Source: Gnetum montanum (lineage: Eukaryota; Streptophyta; Gnetopsida; Gnetales; Gnetaceae). From it: 64,000 nucleotides of DNA. The notes beneath the pieces were generated by a model that was not told the DNA's origin, ran no database searches, and saw nothing but the letters and a program-made list of their open reading frames with translations. Made by a program: the position numbers and the translations under genes. Positions 32,921 through 44,266 of this stretch are shown here, in pieces. The stretch lies in NCBI GenBank assembly GCA_015680685.1, contig MNCI01033474.1, forward strand, positions 2,288,097 to 2,352,096, read 5' to 3'. How positions within the stretch are numbered: the stretch's first letter is position 1; each line of letters starts with the position of its first letter.

Positions 32921-34290
32921 TCTTCATTGTAGAATAATTGGCTTTCTAGACATGCCTAATGTGGCACCTTTAGTTACATCTTTGAGAACGTCCTCATTAT
33001 CCTTCAAGTCTAATACAAGTACATTTCTATAGTATGAAGTTATATCTAAAACATTAAAAACACTAGAAAAAAGACAAATCATAAGGAATATTGAGTTCAT
33101 AGGCATTGTCATTGATCTTGGCCCTAATTTAAAATAGATCAACTCTCCTTGATTTAAGCTTGGATTAGGTCACATTCCTTAATTTCTTCTTACCCAAATG
33201 AAGCCAAACATAGTAATTAACTTTAAAATTCACGTTCCTCGTTTCCAAATTTTTATTAATAGTAAACTCTTTTGCCTTATTTTTAAGCTTTGCCTTTACT
33301 TGCTTATGTAGGTTTTGCATACTTTGCACAAAATCTAAATTGACATGAGCAAAACCATTAAATTTTATCAAGTTATCTACCATTTTATGATTATACTCAT
33401 AATTCACCAGAATTGAACTTTTATCAATGTTGAAATAAAAAGAGTTTTTATAGCTAAATTTAGCCTAACCCAAGACAATTTCCCTTCTATTTAGCCAATC
33501 TTCACAAAGACATCTCAAAATCTTTAGCAATGGTATACTCACAACCTCTATTTATCCATTACTTTGTGGATGATAAATACTTAAAAAGAATAACTTGGTA
33601 CCTAAGAACTTCCACACTAACCTCCAAAAGTGACTTTTGAATCTCACATCTGTATCTCTCACAATGTTTAAAGGAATTCCACATAATCTAACATGCTAGA
33701 AAAATAAATGAGTAACATGAGATGTATCATTTCTTCTTTTAGAAGAAATGAAATGTGCCATTTTGAAAAATATATCCACTATAACAACAATATAATCATA
33801 TCCAAATTATGGTTTTGGAAGTTCACACATAAAATTCATAGAAATACTCTCTCATGGAACATTAGTAATTGAAAAAGGTAAATAGTGACCAACAATAACT
33901 TTTCCTCTAAATTTTTGGCAAGCATGATACTCCCTAACAAAATTATTTACATCATTTCACATATCTAGCTAGAAATAGCTTTTTGCAATAATCTTATATG
34001 TCTTGATCTTACCCATATGTCCAGCCATACCACAAGTATGCTTCTCATACAAAATATTTGACCTAAAATTACAATTTAGCACACATACCTTATGATTCTT
34101 GGAGAGACGTCCATGATATAGATGATAGTCTCTACATCTATCCACTCTACTAAGTAATGAAGTATCAGGATCATTCCAAATCTTACTAAAGCCATCATCA
34201 TCTTTATACAAAGAAGTAAAAACCTTAAGTCCCTCTACTTGTGCACATACTACATTACTTTTTTCACTTTTTTGGTTTAGCACAAAGTGA
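32921..34290 (-). pseudogene. Chromovirus integrase (antisense)
   Basis: Minus-strand integrase broken into frames 33969-34283 and 33165-33407. The zinc-binding region is visible as 'YEKHTCGMAGHMGKIKTYKI' near 34020. The core follows near 33800-33960 with 'FGYDYIVVIVDIFFKMAHFI' readable in shifted frames. The C-terminal domain reads 'LHKQVKAKLKNKAKEF' and 'YYVWLHLGKKKLRN'. The spacing suits a chromovirus-type Ty3/gypsy integrase. No intact chromodomain could be read. Confidence 0.82.
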
Positions 34291-35015
34291 AAATCTTGGA
34301 GCTACTCTACCCATTTCATATGCTTGAAACTTAGCTTCTTTTGTGAATTCACAAATTACAATGCTTGGTAATTAGTCAAAAGTAAAAATTCACTTCCCAA
34401 CAAGTAAGGTCTCTAATGTTTAATAGTTTGAAGTATAGCATACAATTCCTTTTCATAGACACTATACTTTTATCTTGATTCATTTATCTTCTATAAGAAA
34501 AATGGAATGGTCTTATCTTCTTAGGATAAAACATCATTAACCTCAGGTTGACTTGCATTCACCTCTAGTTCAAAATGTTTGGCAAAGTTTGGAATGGCAA
34601 GCACTAGAACACTACAAATTTTTGTCTTCAAGGCTTGGAATAATATCTCTTTCTTATCACCCAAAATAAAATCTTTACTTTTTTTCAAATAAGAAATAAT
34701 TGACCATGAAATAGAATTGAAATGTTGAATAAATCTCCTATAAAAACTAGCTAGCCTAAGAAAAGATCTTACCTCTCCAACATTCTTTAGCGAAGGCTAA
34801 TCTCTAATTGTCTTGCTCTTATTAGGCTCATCCTTCACTTGGTTTTTGCAGATGGTATGACCCAAATACATACGTTTCCTTTTGAGGAAGTGGAATCTCT
34901 TCACATTTACTAGTAACTAAGCAACATGTAATTTGGAAAACACTTTCCTCAAATGTTATACATGCTCATTTTCATTGGAACTATAAACAAGAATCATCAT
35001 CCTAGTATTATCATA
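34291..35015 (-). pseudogene. Chromovirus RT (3' part) and RNase H (antisense)
   Basis: Reading on the minus strand from 35015: 'ILVYSSNENEHV', 'HLRKVF', then 'RKRMYLGHTICKNQVKDEPN', the RT thumb/connection ('GEVRSFLRLASFYRRFI' in shifted frames) and RNase H remnants. This is the direct continuation of the RT at 41590-42000; the break falls inside the catalytic Y-x-D-D-I-L-V-Y-S region. The segment 34434-34778 is duplicated at 5054-5387. Confidence 0.82.
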
Positions 35016-36581
35016 ATAAAATAGGGTTAACTATATGAGATCTTCTTTTTCATTTGCCTCTATGAAATGTTAGATGTTTGTTTATTTGCATTTTCATCAA
35101 ATCATCTTCAAATGTTTGTTTCCATGTATTCTTTGGTCTTCCTTTCGGTGGCTTTTCTGGAATAGTGATATAGTAACTTTGTTTATCAATTCATTATTTG
35201 ATCTTCTTTGCACATGTAAAAACTATCTAAGCTACCATAGATGTCTGTATTATGTAGTTTATCTCTTATGGTAACATTTAACATTCATTGATGCATTTCC
35301 ATTTCTTCCAGACTAATATATTATTTATGCCTCTTTTGTAATGTCCAACATTCAACACCATATAAGATAGTAGGTTTGATTATTGTCCTATATAATTTCC
35401 TCTTTAATTTTATTGGTTTTTTTTATTACATAGAACATCACTAGCTTAACTCCATTTTGACAATCCTACCTCAATTCTATTTCTTATATCTTTATTAATT
35501 TCACCATTTGATTGTGGAATTGATGCTATGCAACATAACTATTTATAGTGAGAGACTTTTTTTCCTTGAGTTGTCACTTATATTTCACCACTATTTATGC
35601 TATTATTAAAATTAAATTTCCTATATTTTTCCTTGCTTCTACTAATTTTTAAGACTTTTGATTCTAGAGAATGTCTCCACTTCTCTAGTTTAGAAGCAAT
35701 ATTTTCAAGAGGTGTATCATTTGCAAATAGCATACACCAAGGGATTTTATCTTGTATCTTCTTTGTTAATTTTTCCATAATAATGGCAAATAAGTATAGG
35801 CTAAGCACAAACCCCTGATGTAGACCTACTACAACTAAAAAATTAGATGTTGTTCCACAAGCTATTCAAATTTTAGTGGTAGCTCCTTCATAAATTTCTT
35901 AAATCACTTTAATATATTTATTACAAATGTTTTTCCTTTACAAGGCCCACCAAATAATATCTTTAGATGCTCTATCATGTGATTTTTCTAAGTCAATGAA
36001 ATCATATGTAAATTTGTTCTATGTTTTTTAAATTTCTTCATCAATTATTGTATCAAGAAAAAAATCTCTATAGTCGATTTTCCTAGCATAAATCCAAATT
36101 GATTTTCTAATACTAGTCATTCAAGTCTAAGATGTTGCTCTATGACTCTCTTCAAAAGTTTCATAGTATGGGTCATTAGCTTGATCACTCTATAGTTTGC
36201 ATAATTTTGTACATCTCCATTATTTTTTTAAATGGAAGCAATAAATATTTTTCTCCAATTGTTGTATATTTCTCCATTCTTTAAAATTTTCTTAAATAAC
36301 TATGTGAGCCAAGAAACTCCTATATCTCTCAATGCTTTCCAAGCTTCTATTGGAACGTTTTCTGATCCAACAACTATTCCATTTTTCATCTTTTATAAGG
36401 TTTCCTTCAACTCAAAAAAGGGAAGTTCATTAACCAAACCAAAATTTAGTTCTTCTTCTTAGATTTCTTCTCTTGTAAATTCTTCATTTAATAATTTTTA
36501 AAAATAAAATTTCCACCAATTTAAAATTTCATTTTATTGAAATTCTTTCATCTTCTTCCTTGATACATTTGACATGATCAA
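35016..36581 (-). pseudogene. LINE fragment inserted in the chromovirus RT, copy 2
   Basis: On the minus strand, from 36581 down: RT palm with 'LSLYLFAIIMEKLTKKIQDK' and 'PWCMLFANDT' (35720-35810; Asp changed to Asn in the FADD-type site), then 'ASKLEKWRHSLESKVLKISR'. The C-terminal end near 35330-35040 reads 'TILYGVECWTLQKRHK' and, at the far end, 'HIVNP', as in plant LINE ORF2 C-termini. The 3' end of the LINE is at about 35016, in the chromovirus. The 5' part was cut off by the copia insertion at 36582. Confidence 0.85.
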
Positions 36582-37111
36582 TGTATTAGGTGTGTTGTCA
36601 ATTTTAAGTTTAAGACACATTCATGTTGTAATAGTTGTCATGTTGGCAAATTATCCTTGGTGTGTTGGTTGAAAACAAAAAAATCCAAAGTATGTAATAT
36701 TTCAAAAGAATATGTAACCACATATACAATTTGGTCATGATTAATTATGGATTATAACTCCATAATTTGGTTTTTACCCAAAGCATGATATTATGACCAC
36801 TATATAAGTGGATACTTTGGTGGTCTCCAAATCACATCTTCACCATATCAAAGCATGTGTGAGGCATAATTGAAGTTGATGTCTTTGCCTTTTGTGAATC
36901 TTGATCTAAGCTTATTATAAGTCTCAAAGAAAAGAAGACTTGGATTTCTAACGCTTACTAGGAGCTAGAGTTGTTGTTGGAGTTTTCGTATGCTTTTCCC
37001 ATGATACTTTCTTGTGTTATTGATGCATTTATTCTAATTCCATAATGGAATTTTGATTTTTAATGTTTGATGTTGCTTTATTATCTTCATTAATCAAGAT
37101 GTAAGTTAATA
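36582..37111 (+). repeat. 5' LTR of the copia element
   Basis: 530 bp from 'tgtattaggtgtgttgtc' to 'gtaagttaata'. It aligns with 30744-31272 and 40955-41483. TATA-like 'ctatataagtgg' near 36800. Confidence 0.92.
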
Positions 37112-37173
37112 AATTGGTATCGAATCAATGTTCATTTGATTCTTAGGGCTCTTATCTCGTTAAGTGCATTAAG

Positions 37174-38033
37174 ATGGTGAGCAGTACTAAGTACATTGAA
37201 GAAATAGAAAAGTTCAAAGGCAGCAAATACAATCTTTGGAAGCTAAGAATGGAAGATTTTTTTTTTTGAAAAGAAATAAGATGTATGCATCATCAGAATT
37301 AAACTAGAGATTATGATAGCTAAAGATTGGAACCAATTAGATCGTCTAGCTTTTGGAATAATTCGTAAAGGTATTTCTAATCTTATGCTTATAAATTTGC
37401 AAGATGAAAAGACCGAAAAGGGAATATGGGATGTTGTAGGTAAGATATATTAATATAGTTATTACTTAAATAAATTGCATCTTAAAAGAAAATTATTGTT
37501 ATTAATGATGTCTAAACATAATACTATTGCATCTCATCTTACTACTTTCAATACTATTGTGAGACAATTATAATTAATTGGTAGTACAATGGAATAAGAA
37601 GATTAATGTATGGCCTTGTTATAATCACATTATTATTCATGGGAAAATATTATTTAAAATATTACTAGTAGAAATACCTCTTTAAATTTTGATGAAGTTA
37701 TAGGATGGCTGATAATTGAAGAACTTCAAAGAAAGTACTCCAACCCCACACCTACTAAAGTATTGGTAATTAAAGAACTAAGAAAATAGTAATCGAGTAA
37801 ATCCTTTGGTCTAAATAATTCTTAAATTCAAGAAAGTTGATGATGATGCTCCCAAGAGAACACCAAAGTGTTGGAACTATGAAAAGCATGGCCACTCAAA
37901 ATGATTGCAAATTTCCAAAGAAAAAGGAGAAAGATGTTGGATTTGTTTCTTCTAAGAAAGATGTTGATGAGGAAATAATAGACTTATGTATAGTCACAAC
38001 TAGAGGTAACTATAATTATAATTAATAGTATAT
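37174..38033 (+). pseudogene. Copia gag, copy 2
   Basis: Begins at ATG 37174 with 'STKYIEEIEKFKGSKYNLWK' and follows the same course as copy 1: 'IIRKGISNLMLINLQD', 'MSKHNTIASHLTTF'. Zinc knuckle near 37870-37920 ('NYEKHGH', first Cys altered), then 'KKKEKDVGFVSSKKDVDEEI'. Multiple stops and a poly-T run at 37259-37266. Confidence 0.88.
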
Positions 38034-38390
38034 TGGTTTATGTTCTTCATATAGCTTTACACGTAGAAGAGAATAGTTTTTTGAATACCATAAAGTTATG
38101 TCTACTTCTATTTGTCTTGGGAATCATGAAACACGTACTGTTAAGGGCTATGGTGAAGTAAATTTATCCTATAGTGGTAGAATAATTATATTTCCCAAGA
38201 TATATCATGTTCTTGAGCTCATCAAAAACTTATTATCTATCATTGATTTGATTATTTTCACCTATTTATATCATTTGGAAATAAGGGATGTAGAACTTTT
38301 TAGGGAAGATCCATCATAGTAATAGGATACAAAAAAGGAAGTGGAAGACTATACTAGTTGAATGATGTTATAGTGACTAATAAAGTTGAA
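38034..38390 (+). pseudogene. Copia aspartic protease
   Basis: Open from 38098 to 38319. It shows the typical protease tail: 'LGNHETRTVKGYGEVNLSYS', 'IIIFPKIYHVLELIKNLLSI'. The N-terminal D-S-G motif lies in the damaged stretch 38030-38060 and is not readable. It would cleave the copia polyprotein. Confidence 0.75.
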
Positions 38391-39360
38391 GTGTTTCATG
38401 CATAGAAAGAGAACTTCACCATGGATCTATGGCATAAAAGACTTGGGCATGTGGAAGAAATGTCCATCTTGATTCTTCAAGAAAAAGATATAATTAGAGG
38501 AAATTCCCAAAGTCATTTACCACTCTATTAAAGCTTTTTGAATGGAAAACAACATCATTTGAACTTTCATACAAGTACTCAAAGAGCTAAAAGCACATTG
38601 GATCTAGTTCATAGTGATGTGTTTGGTCTTGCTTTGGTAACTTTGCTTGCTGGTCTTGAATAATATCTCCTTCATAGATGACTATTGTAGGAAAGTATGG
38701 ATTTACTTTCTAAAATTTAAATATGAATTATTTGATAAATTCAAGAAATATAAAGCTCTATTTCAGAACCATTTTGACAAAAAAATTAAATTTCTTAGAA
38801 TAGATAATGATGAAGAATTTTATATAGATGAATTTAAAACATTTTGTAGGATTCATGGATTTTTCAAGTAGAAGAGCATTCTAGGCACCTCATAACAAGT
38901 TGGAGTTGTGAAATGGATGAATAAAATGCTCTTGGAATGAGCTTAATATATGCTCAATGATGCTGGCCTTTAAAAAGAAATTTTGAGAAAAGGCTATAAT
39001 AATAGTTTGCTACTTAATCAATAGAATGCCCTCATCATCACTATATGGTAGAATCTCACAAGAGATATGGTCTAGTAAGAAAGTTTCATTGGATCATTTG
39101 AGAGTATTTTGGAGGATAGCTTATTATCATGTGCCTAAAGAATATAGATCCAAATTAGATTATAAATCTAATAAATGTATTTTTCTTGGATATGGTCATG
39201 GCGTAAAAGGATATAAGCTATGGAATTACAATACTAATATAATCATGTATAGCATAGATGTCATATTTATGGAATCATATCAACCTAATATGATTAAAGA
39301 AAAGGTTCTAGAAAAAGCTCATTATGATATTGACCAGGAATCACCTATAGAATAGGGTGA
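38391..39360 (+). pseudogene. Copia integrase
   Basis: GAG-pre-integrase/zinc region with 'LWHKRLGHVEEMSI' near 38430 and 'LDLVHSDVFG' near 38600. The catalytic core is at 38647-38871 ('SFIDDYCRKVWIYFLKFKYE', 'KFLRIDNDEEF'). The C-terminal part at 39026-39355 includes 'LRVFWRIAYYHVPKEYRSKL', 'KCIFLGYGHGVKGYKLWNY'. Frames are separated by stops and shifts around 38640, 38870-39020. Confidence 0.88.
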
Positions 39361-40500
39361 TGATGAAACTAATAGTGAGGAAGATCCACCTCAAGAAGAA
39401 GATCAATCATTGAGAAGACTAACTTAGGTAAGATTAATACCTGAGTATTTAGATTCATATGTTATGTATATTAGTGATAATTCTCAAGCCTATAAAGAAG
39501 CTTGTAATTCAAAAGTCAATAAAGCTTGGAAAAATACTACGGATGAGGAAACAAAATCACTAATGAAAAACAAGACATGAGAACTTGTTAAACTTCCTCA
39601 TGAAAGAAAATCTATTAGTTGTAGATGGATTTTTAGGATTAAAGAAGCAGTAATATACAAGGTAAGGCTAGTAGCAAAAGGATACTCTCAAAAGAAGGGT
39701 ATTTACTATGAAGAAATCTTTGCACTAGTGGTAAAGTTGACATCTATAAGATCTTTAATGTCTTTTTTGGCTACTTTGGATCTTGAACTTAAACATATGG
39801 ATGTGAAGACTACATTTCTTCATGGAGATCTTGATGAAGAAATCAATATGCCATAGCCTAAAGGCTATGTGGTTAAGGGTAAGGAGAATGTGGTATGTGG
39901 CTTATTGAAATCCTTGTATGGGTTGAAACAATTCCCTAGGATGTGGTATAAGAAATTTGATTCTTATATGATAAGGTTTGGTCTTATAAATGTTGATAAT
40001 GACACTTGTATTTATCTAAAGAAAAATTCACAAACCTATTTGATATTGCTATTATATGTTAATAATATTTGATAGTAGGGAACAGTATGAAAGAAATCAC
40101 TATGATGAAATGCTAGCAGTCATCTGAGTTTGAGATGAAGAACCTCGGTTTCACAAGAAAACTCGTATGCATGGAAATTAAAAGAGATAGAAAAGGTCAA
40201 ATGTTATGGATTGGTCAATCTTTGTATGTTAATAATGTTTAGAAAAATTTAATATATAGGATTGTAAGCCAGTAAACACTCCATTTTCTGTGGGCATGAA
40301 ATGATCAATTGAGTAATGCCCTAGAATAGATGAAGAAATGAAGGAAATAAAAAAAATCCCCTATGTTAATGTTGTAAGGAACCTCATGTATGCAATGGTC
40401 TATACTAGGCTTGATATTGCTTGTGCAGTGAGTGGTGTGAGCAGGCTTATGTCCAATCTTGATTGGGAAGGTGATCTAGGTCATTGAAAATCTACAAGTA
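39361..40500 (+). pseudogene. Copia reverse transcriptase
   Basis: Readable from 39480: 'NKTXELVKLPHERKSI', 'CRWIFRIKEA', 'VRLVAKGYSQKKGIYYEEIF', 'LKHMDVKTTFLHGDLDEEI', then 39869-40072 'VCGLLKSLYGLKQFPRMWYK'. The catalytic site is 'YVNNI' where 'YVDDI' is expected: both Asp codons became Asn codons (G-to-A). Further on 'PYVNVVRNLMYAMVYTRLDI' near 40360 is the standard downstream block. Several TAG and TGA stops. Confidence 0.9.
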
Positions 40501-40954
40501 ATTATGTTTTTCAAATAAACATAGGTGTGGTTAGCTAAATTAGAAAAATATAAATTTGTGTTGCATTGTCAAAAATAAAGATGAAGTATGTAGAAACTTC
40601 TCAAGGAAGCAAAGAAGAAATTTGAAAGATTGGTCAAAGACTTTGGGCAAGAACAAAAAGAAAGTAAACATCTCTTATAATAACTAAAGTACAATATTTT
40701 TATTGAAGAGTCTTGGGTTCCATGCAAGGACAACACACATTGAGATAAATTACCATTTTATTCAAGATTAAATTGAAATAGGAAGAATTTGTTTGGAAAA
40801 GGATCCTACATCAAAAAATCCAGTGAATATGTTGACCAAGGTAATTCTTGTGGACAAGTTCAACTAGTGTAAAAAAGAACCTAGATTGGTAAATTTTGAA
40901 ATGTAATTGTTTCTCATAACTGTAATGCCTTAAATAAATAACAAGTGGGATAAT
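40501..40954 (+). pseudogene. Copia RNase H remnant and 3' noncoding end
   Basis: Weak RNase H traces ('MKYVETSQGSKEEI', then 'PVNMLTKVILVDKF' in the end region near 40820). Shorter than a full domain and shifted several times. The 3' end precedes the LTR at 40955 with 'aacaagtgggat' as a possible polypurine tract. Confidence 0.7.
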
Positions 40955-41483
40955 TCTTAGATGTGTTATTAATTTTAAGTTTTAGACACCTTCATGTTGT
41001 AGTGGTTACCATGTTGGTAAATTATTCTTGGCATGTTGGATGAACATAACAAAGCCAAAGTATGTAATTTGTCAAAAGAATATGTAATAGCTCATATCCA
41101 ATTTATCCATCATTAATTATAGATTATAACTCCATAATTTGGCTTTTACCCAAAGCATGAAATTATGACCACTATATAAGTGGATGCTTGGATGGTCTCA
41201 AATCACATTTTTACAAAATTAAAGGGTGTGTAAGGTATAATTCAAGTTGTAGTCTCTTCCTCTTATGAAAGCTTGATCTAAGCTTGTTGTAAGTCTCAAC
41301 AAAAAGAAGAGATGGATTTCTAAGGCTTCCTAGGATTTGGAGCCATTTCTAGGTTTTTGTATACTTTTCCCAAGATAATTTTTTATGTTCTTAATGCATC
41401 TCTTTTCATTTCATAATTGAATTTCTATTTCTATTGTTTGATGTTTTTTTTATTATCTTACTTAATTGAGGTGTAAATTTACA
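40955..41483 (+). repeat. 3' LTR of the copia element
   Basis: 529 bp, begins 'tcttagatgtgttatt' (TG start mutated to TC) and ends 'gtaaatttaca'. It aligns with the other two copies. Confidence 0.9.
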
Positions 41484-41589
41484 AAATTTCCTTACATTTC
41501 TTATTTCTAATTTTTTCTAATTTATAAATATATTTTGATCTTCCTTTTTTTCTAATTTCTCATAAGAGCTATCCAAGGTATTATGTTTA

Positions 41590-42000
41590 AATTTACCAAT
41601 TAATTATCTTAATACATTGTGCATTAACCTTCTAAAAGTAGTAGGAGCATTGGTTAGCCCAAATGACATAACTAACCACTCATAAAATCCATCTGGAATT
41701 TTGAAAGTCATTTTCCAATCAACCCTAGGTCTAATTATTTTTTGATGGTAATCATTCTTCAAATCAAGCTTGTAACAAACTTTAGAATTAGCAAGAACAT
41801 CAAGACTATCATCCATCATGGGAATAGGAAAATGATACTTGATGGTTATCCTATTGACAATTCTATAATCAATGTGCATCCTCATCTCATCATTGTCTTT
41901 CTTAGGAATTAATACGATTGATATTGCATATGGAGATATTGACTTCTTAATAAAAATATTTGAGAGAAATTCACTAACTTTCCTTTGAATCCCATCCATA
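41590..42000 (-). pseudogene. Chromovirus reverse transcriptase, 5' part (antisense)
   Basis: A 131-codon open frame on the minus strand: 'SPYAISIVLIPKKDNDEMRM', 'HFPIPMMDDSLDVL', 'YKLDLKNDYHQKIIRP', 'GFYEWLVMSFGLTNAPTTFR', 'LMHNVLR'. The order and phrases (YEWLVMPFGL, NAPTTF) are those of chromovirus RT. The frame ends just before the catalytic YxDD, which is where the LINE/copia insertion sits; the rest continues at 35015. Confidence 0.9.
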
Positions 42001-42838
42001 TACTATAAAGTCATCAAGAAGGCTCTCTTATTTAGTATGATTTTCCTTCGGTATGAAGCAAGTTTGATGCTAAATAGACCTCATAGGAGGAAGCCATTCC
42101 AATGTTCCCTTAAACACATTACTAAATTCTTGTGTCAAAGGTTTCATTATTGTTGGAATTTCATTTGCTTACTCCTTTTCACATGTTATAGTTGTTGAAA
42201 TAATGATGAAACCATGCTTATCTTGTTCATGAGCTTGAATATATTCTTGCTTACTCAAAAAAATAAAAGATGCATTTGTAGAAACATTTTTTTAAAACTA
42301 TTATAAAGTTATAGGAATCAATTTATGAAAGCCATTTATCCTAGGTATAAAGTAAAGATTTTTACCGCATCAAAAGTAACCTTGTTGCCAAAGTTCAAGG
42401 TCTACTATTAATTACATCAGTAAAATCAATGGAAAGAGTATTACGAGATACCTTTATCATGATAGGAACCAATCCTAAAAGATAAAATACATTTCTCCTA
42501 TGCTTCTTGATAATGATCTTTGGAAATTTGATGAACTTTATAGGACCTTGGGTGAGGAAATTTGAATAAATGTAATCTTTGAATAAACTTAGTAGAGATG
42601 ATATTTTCTTGAGCTCCACTATCATTGAGAATATAAATTCATTTCTCACTAGACAAACATCTAGCCTTAATTCTAACAAGAATTTTCCTATTAGAATCCT
42701 CAACATTGATATTTCCCATGAAATTACAACTCTTAACTTTAATGATATATTCAATCATAGATGCATTAGATTTGCTTTGGTTTGTAAAGGCTAAATAGTT
42801 CTTCTCTATGATTTGAAGTTCCTTTCCTTTAGAGACTT
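42001..42838 (-). pseudogene. Chromovirus protease region (antisense)
   Basis: The protease active-site motif 'ILNDSGAQENIIS' is readable on the minus strand at about 42640-42600, followed by degraded flap/core sequence to about 42395, then an unclear linker to the RT at 42000. Upstream lies 'KSCNFMGNIN' near 42730. Stops and shifts throughout. Confidence 0.7.
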
Positions 42839-43870
42839 TTAGCTTCTTTTATTACCATTTGGTGTAGGAACACCTCTTCTGTTTCTCTTATCCTTTCCTA
42901 CATGTGTGTTTGTAGGTTTTGGACTCCAGAGAGACATCTTGGTTGAGGCCTGGGATGGATAGGGGATGTCTAGAGATGACAAGAGACATCTTACTATTTG
43001 GGTTGATGTCTTAGGTGAGACATCTTTTTTGTGCAAAAGATTTCTTAGGTGAAACATCTCCATAGAATTTGAGATGTCTCCACTAAGAATGGGATGTCTT
43101 GGGTAAGACATCTTGATAGACAAGGAGACATATTGATCCCTAGAAGAGGCATCTTCAAAATATAGTAGATGTCCTTTCTAAGAGCTAGGTTGACATAGAG
43201 ACATCTTTCCAAGATCAGAGATGACCTGTATGATTAGGGAAACTTTTGAAAATGCACATCCCAATTCGAGAAACAATTGAAAAAAGATGAAAAAAATGTG
43301 GAAATAGCTAGGGAGAAGGCAAGAAGACTTGGAAAATATTTGAAGAGCCTCAAGTTAAGTTGTGAAACAGTTTCTAGGTTTCTTGTCTTCCAGTTTTTCA
43401 TGAATATTGTTGTAAATTGTAATTGTTGCAAGAGAGAGGAATGATAAAGTAAGAAAGAGAGCTCTTGAGAGAGAACAGCTGAGGAAGAGAGGTTGTGTGA
43501 GCACATTGAGTGAGTGCAATTAGTAATTGTAGCTCTAAGATCAACTTGTGTTGTGTTATTCTATTTGTTCTATTCTCTTGTGTCTTACTTGTGAGTTGAG
43601 ATCTCAGCCCTGAGTTATGGGATAGATTTTGTATTGGTTGTGGCTTGCTTTAAGAACAATCATTGTGTGGTTATAGAGCCTCATGCTTTATAATATCATT
43701 AGAATATGATAGGTTTTGGATGTTGTGGGATTTCGAGAACTTATTGTAATCTTTTGATAAATTAATTAAAGATAGCTATTTTTCTTGTTTTCTAGCAAAA
43801 AATTTTTATCTTTAAATAATATCTAAATTTAGTATTTGAAGGTGATTTAATCTACGAGTAAACTTTCTCC
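42839..43870. other. Unassigned 1-kb insertion in the chromovirus gag, rich in AGACATC words
   Basis: It lies between the gag zinc knuckle (43880-43915) and the protease, where the chromovirus should be continuous. The part 42930-43210 contains over a dozen copies of 'agacatct' or its complement 'agatgtct'. The rest (43230-43860) resembles an LTR leader with 'gagagagaacagctg' and 'ctcttgtgtcttacttgtga'. I find no clear ends, so solo LTR is only a guess. Confidence 0.45.
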
Positions 43871-44265
43871 ACCATTTCTTATGTCCCATTTTTTCATAAT
43901 TGAAGCATTGGATTTTATCAGTATATTTTACCTTAGATTAATCCTTCTTAGAAGACTTGGTAAAATCCTCTTTGAACTTCTCTTGTGTATCTCCCTTGGC
44001 ATTATTTTCATTTGATCCCTTTTCACTTTTAGGAGGTTTATAATCTTTGTCCTTTGAAGAATTTCTTGGACCAATTTTTGCATATCCTTACAACTTCTTC
44101 TTAGCCTTGAGAGATAACTCAAATACCTCATCTATGTTTTATGCTCAATAAAATATAAGCTCATATTGATATTTTCTCTTAAGACCAATTGTGAAATTTG
44201 AGGCTTGTTCTTACTTAAACCATTACACCTTTTCTTGATGGAATACCTTGCAAAATTTCATGTAG
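43871..44265 (-). pseudogene. Chromovirus gag C-terminal part with zinc knuckle (antisense)
   Basis: Minus strand: 'NIDEVFELSLKA' (44130), 'KIGPRNSSKDKDYKPPKS', a Lys/Ser-rich linker, then 'IQCFNYEKMGHKKWW' near 43910, which is a CCHC knuckle with its second Cys changed. The N-terminal gag is cut by the repeat starting at 44267. Confidence 0.78.
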
Positions 44266-44266
44266 T

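Larger units (their letters stand above)
36582..41483 (+). mobile_element. Ty1/copia retrotransposon with both LTRs, 4.9 kb
   Basis: LTRs at 36582-37111 and 40955-41483, initiator-Met-type primer site, then gag, protease, integrase, RT and RNase H in copia order. Flanking sequences do not give a convincing target duplication. It is dead: stops occur in all domains and the RT active site is altered. A second copy of its 5' end is at 30744-32215 in the same LINE context. Confidence 0.92.

Noticed and set aside
43234-43506. 90-codon minus ORF in the 1-kb insertion.
   Set aside because: Low-complexity Leu/Phe/Ser composition in AT-rich DNA, no start context and no motif.
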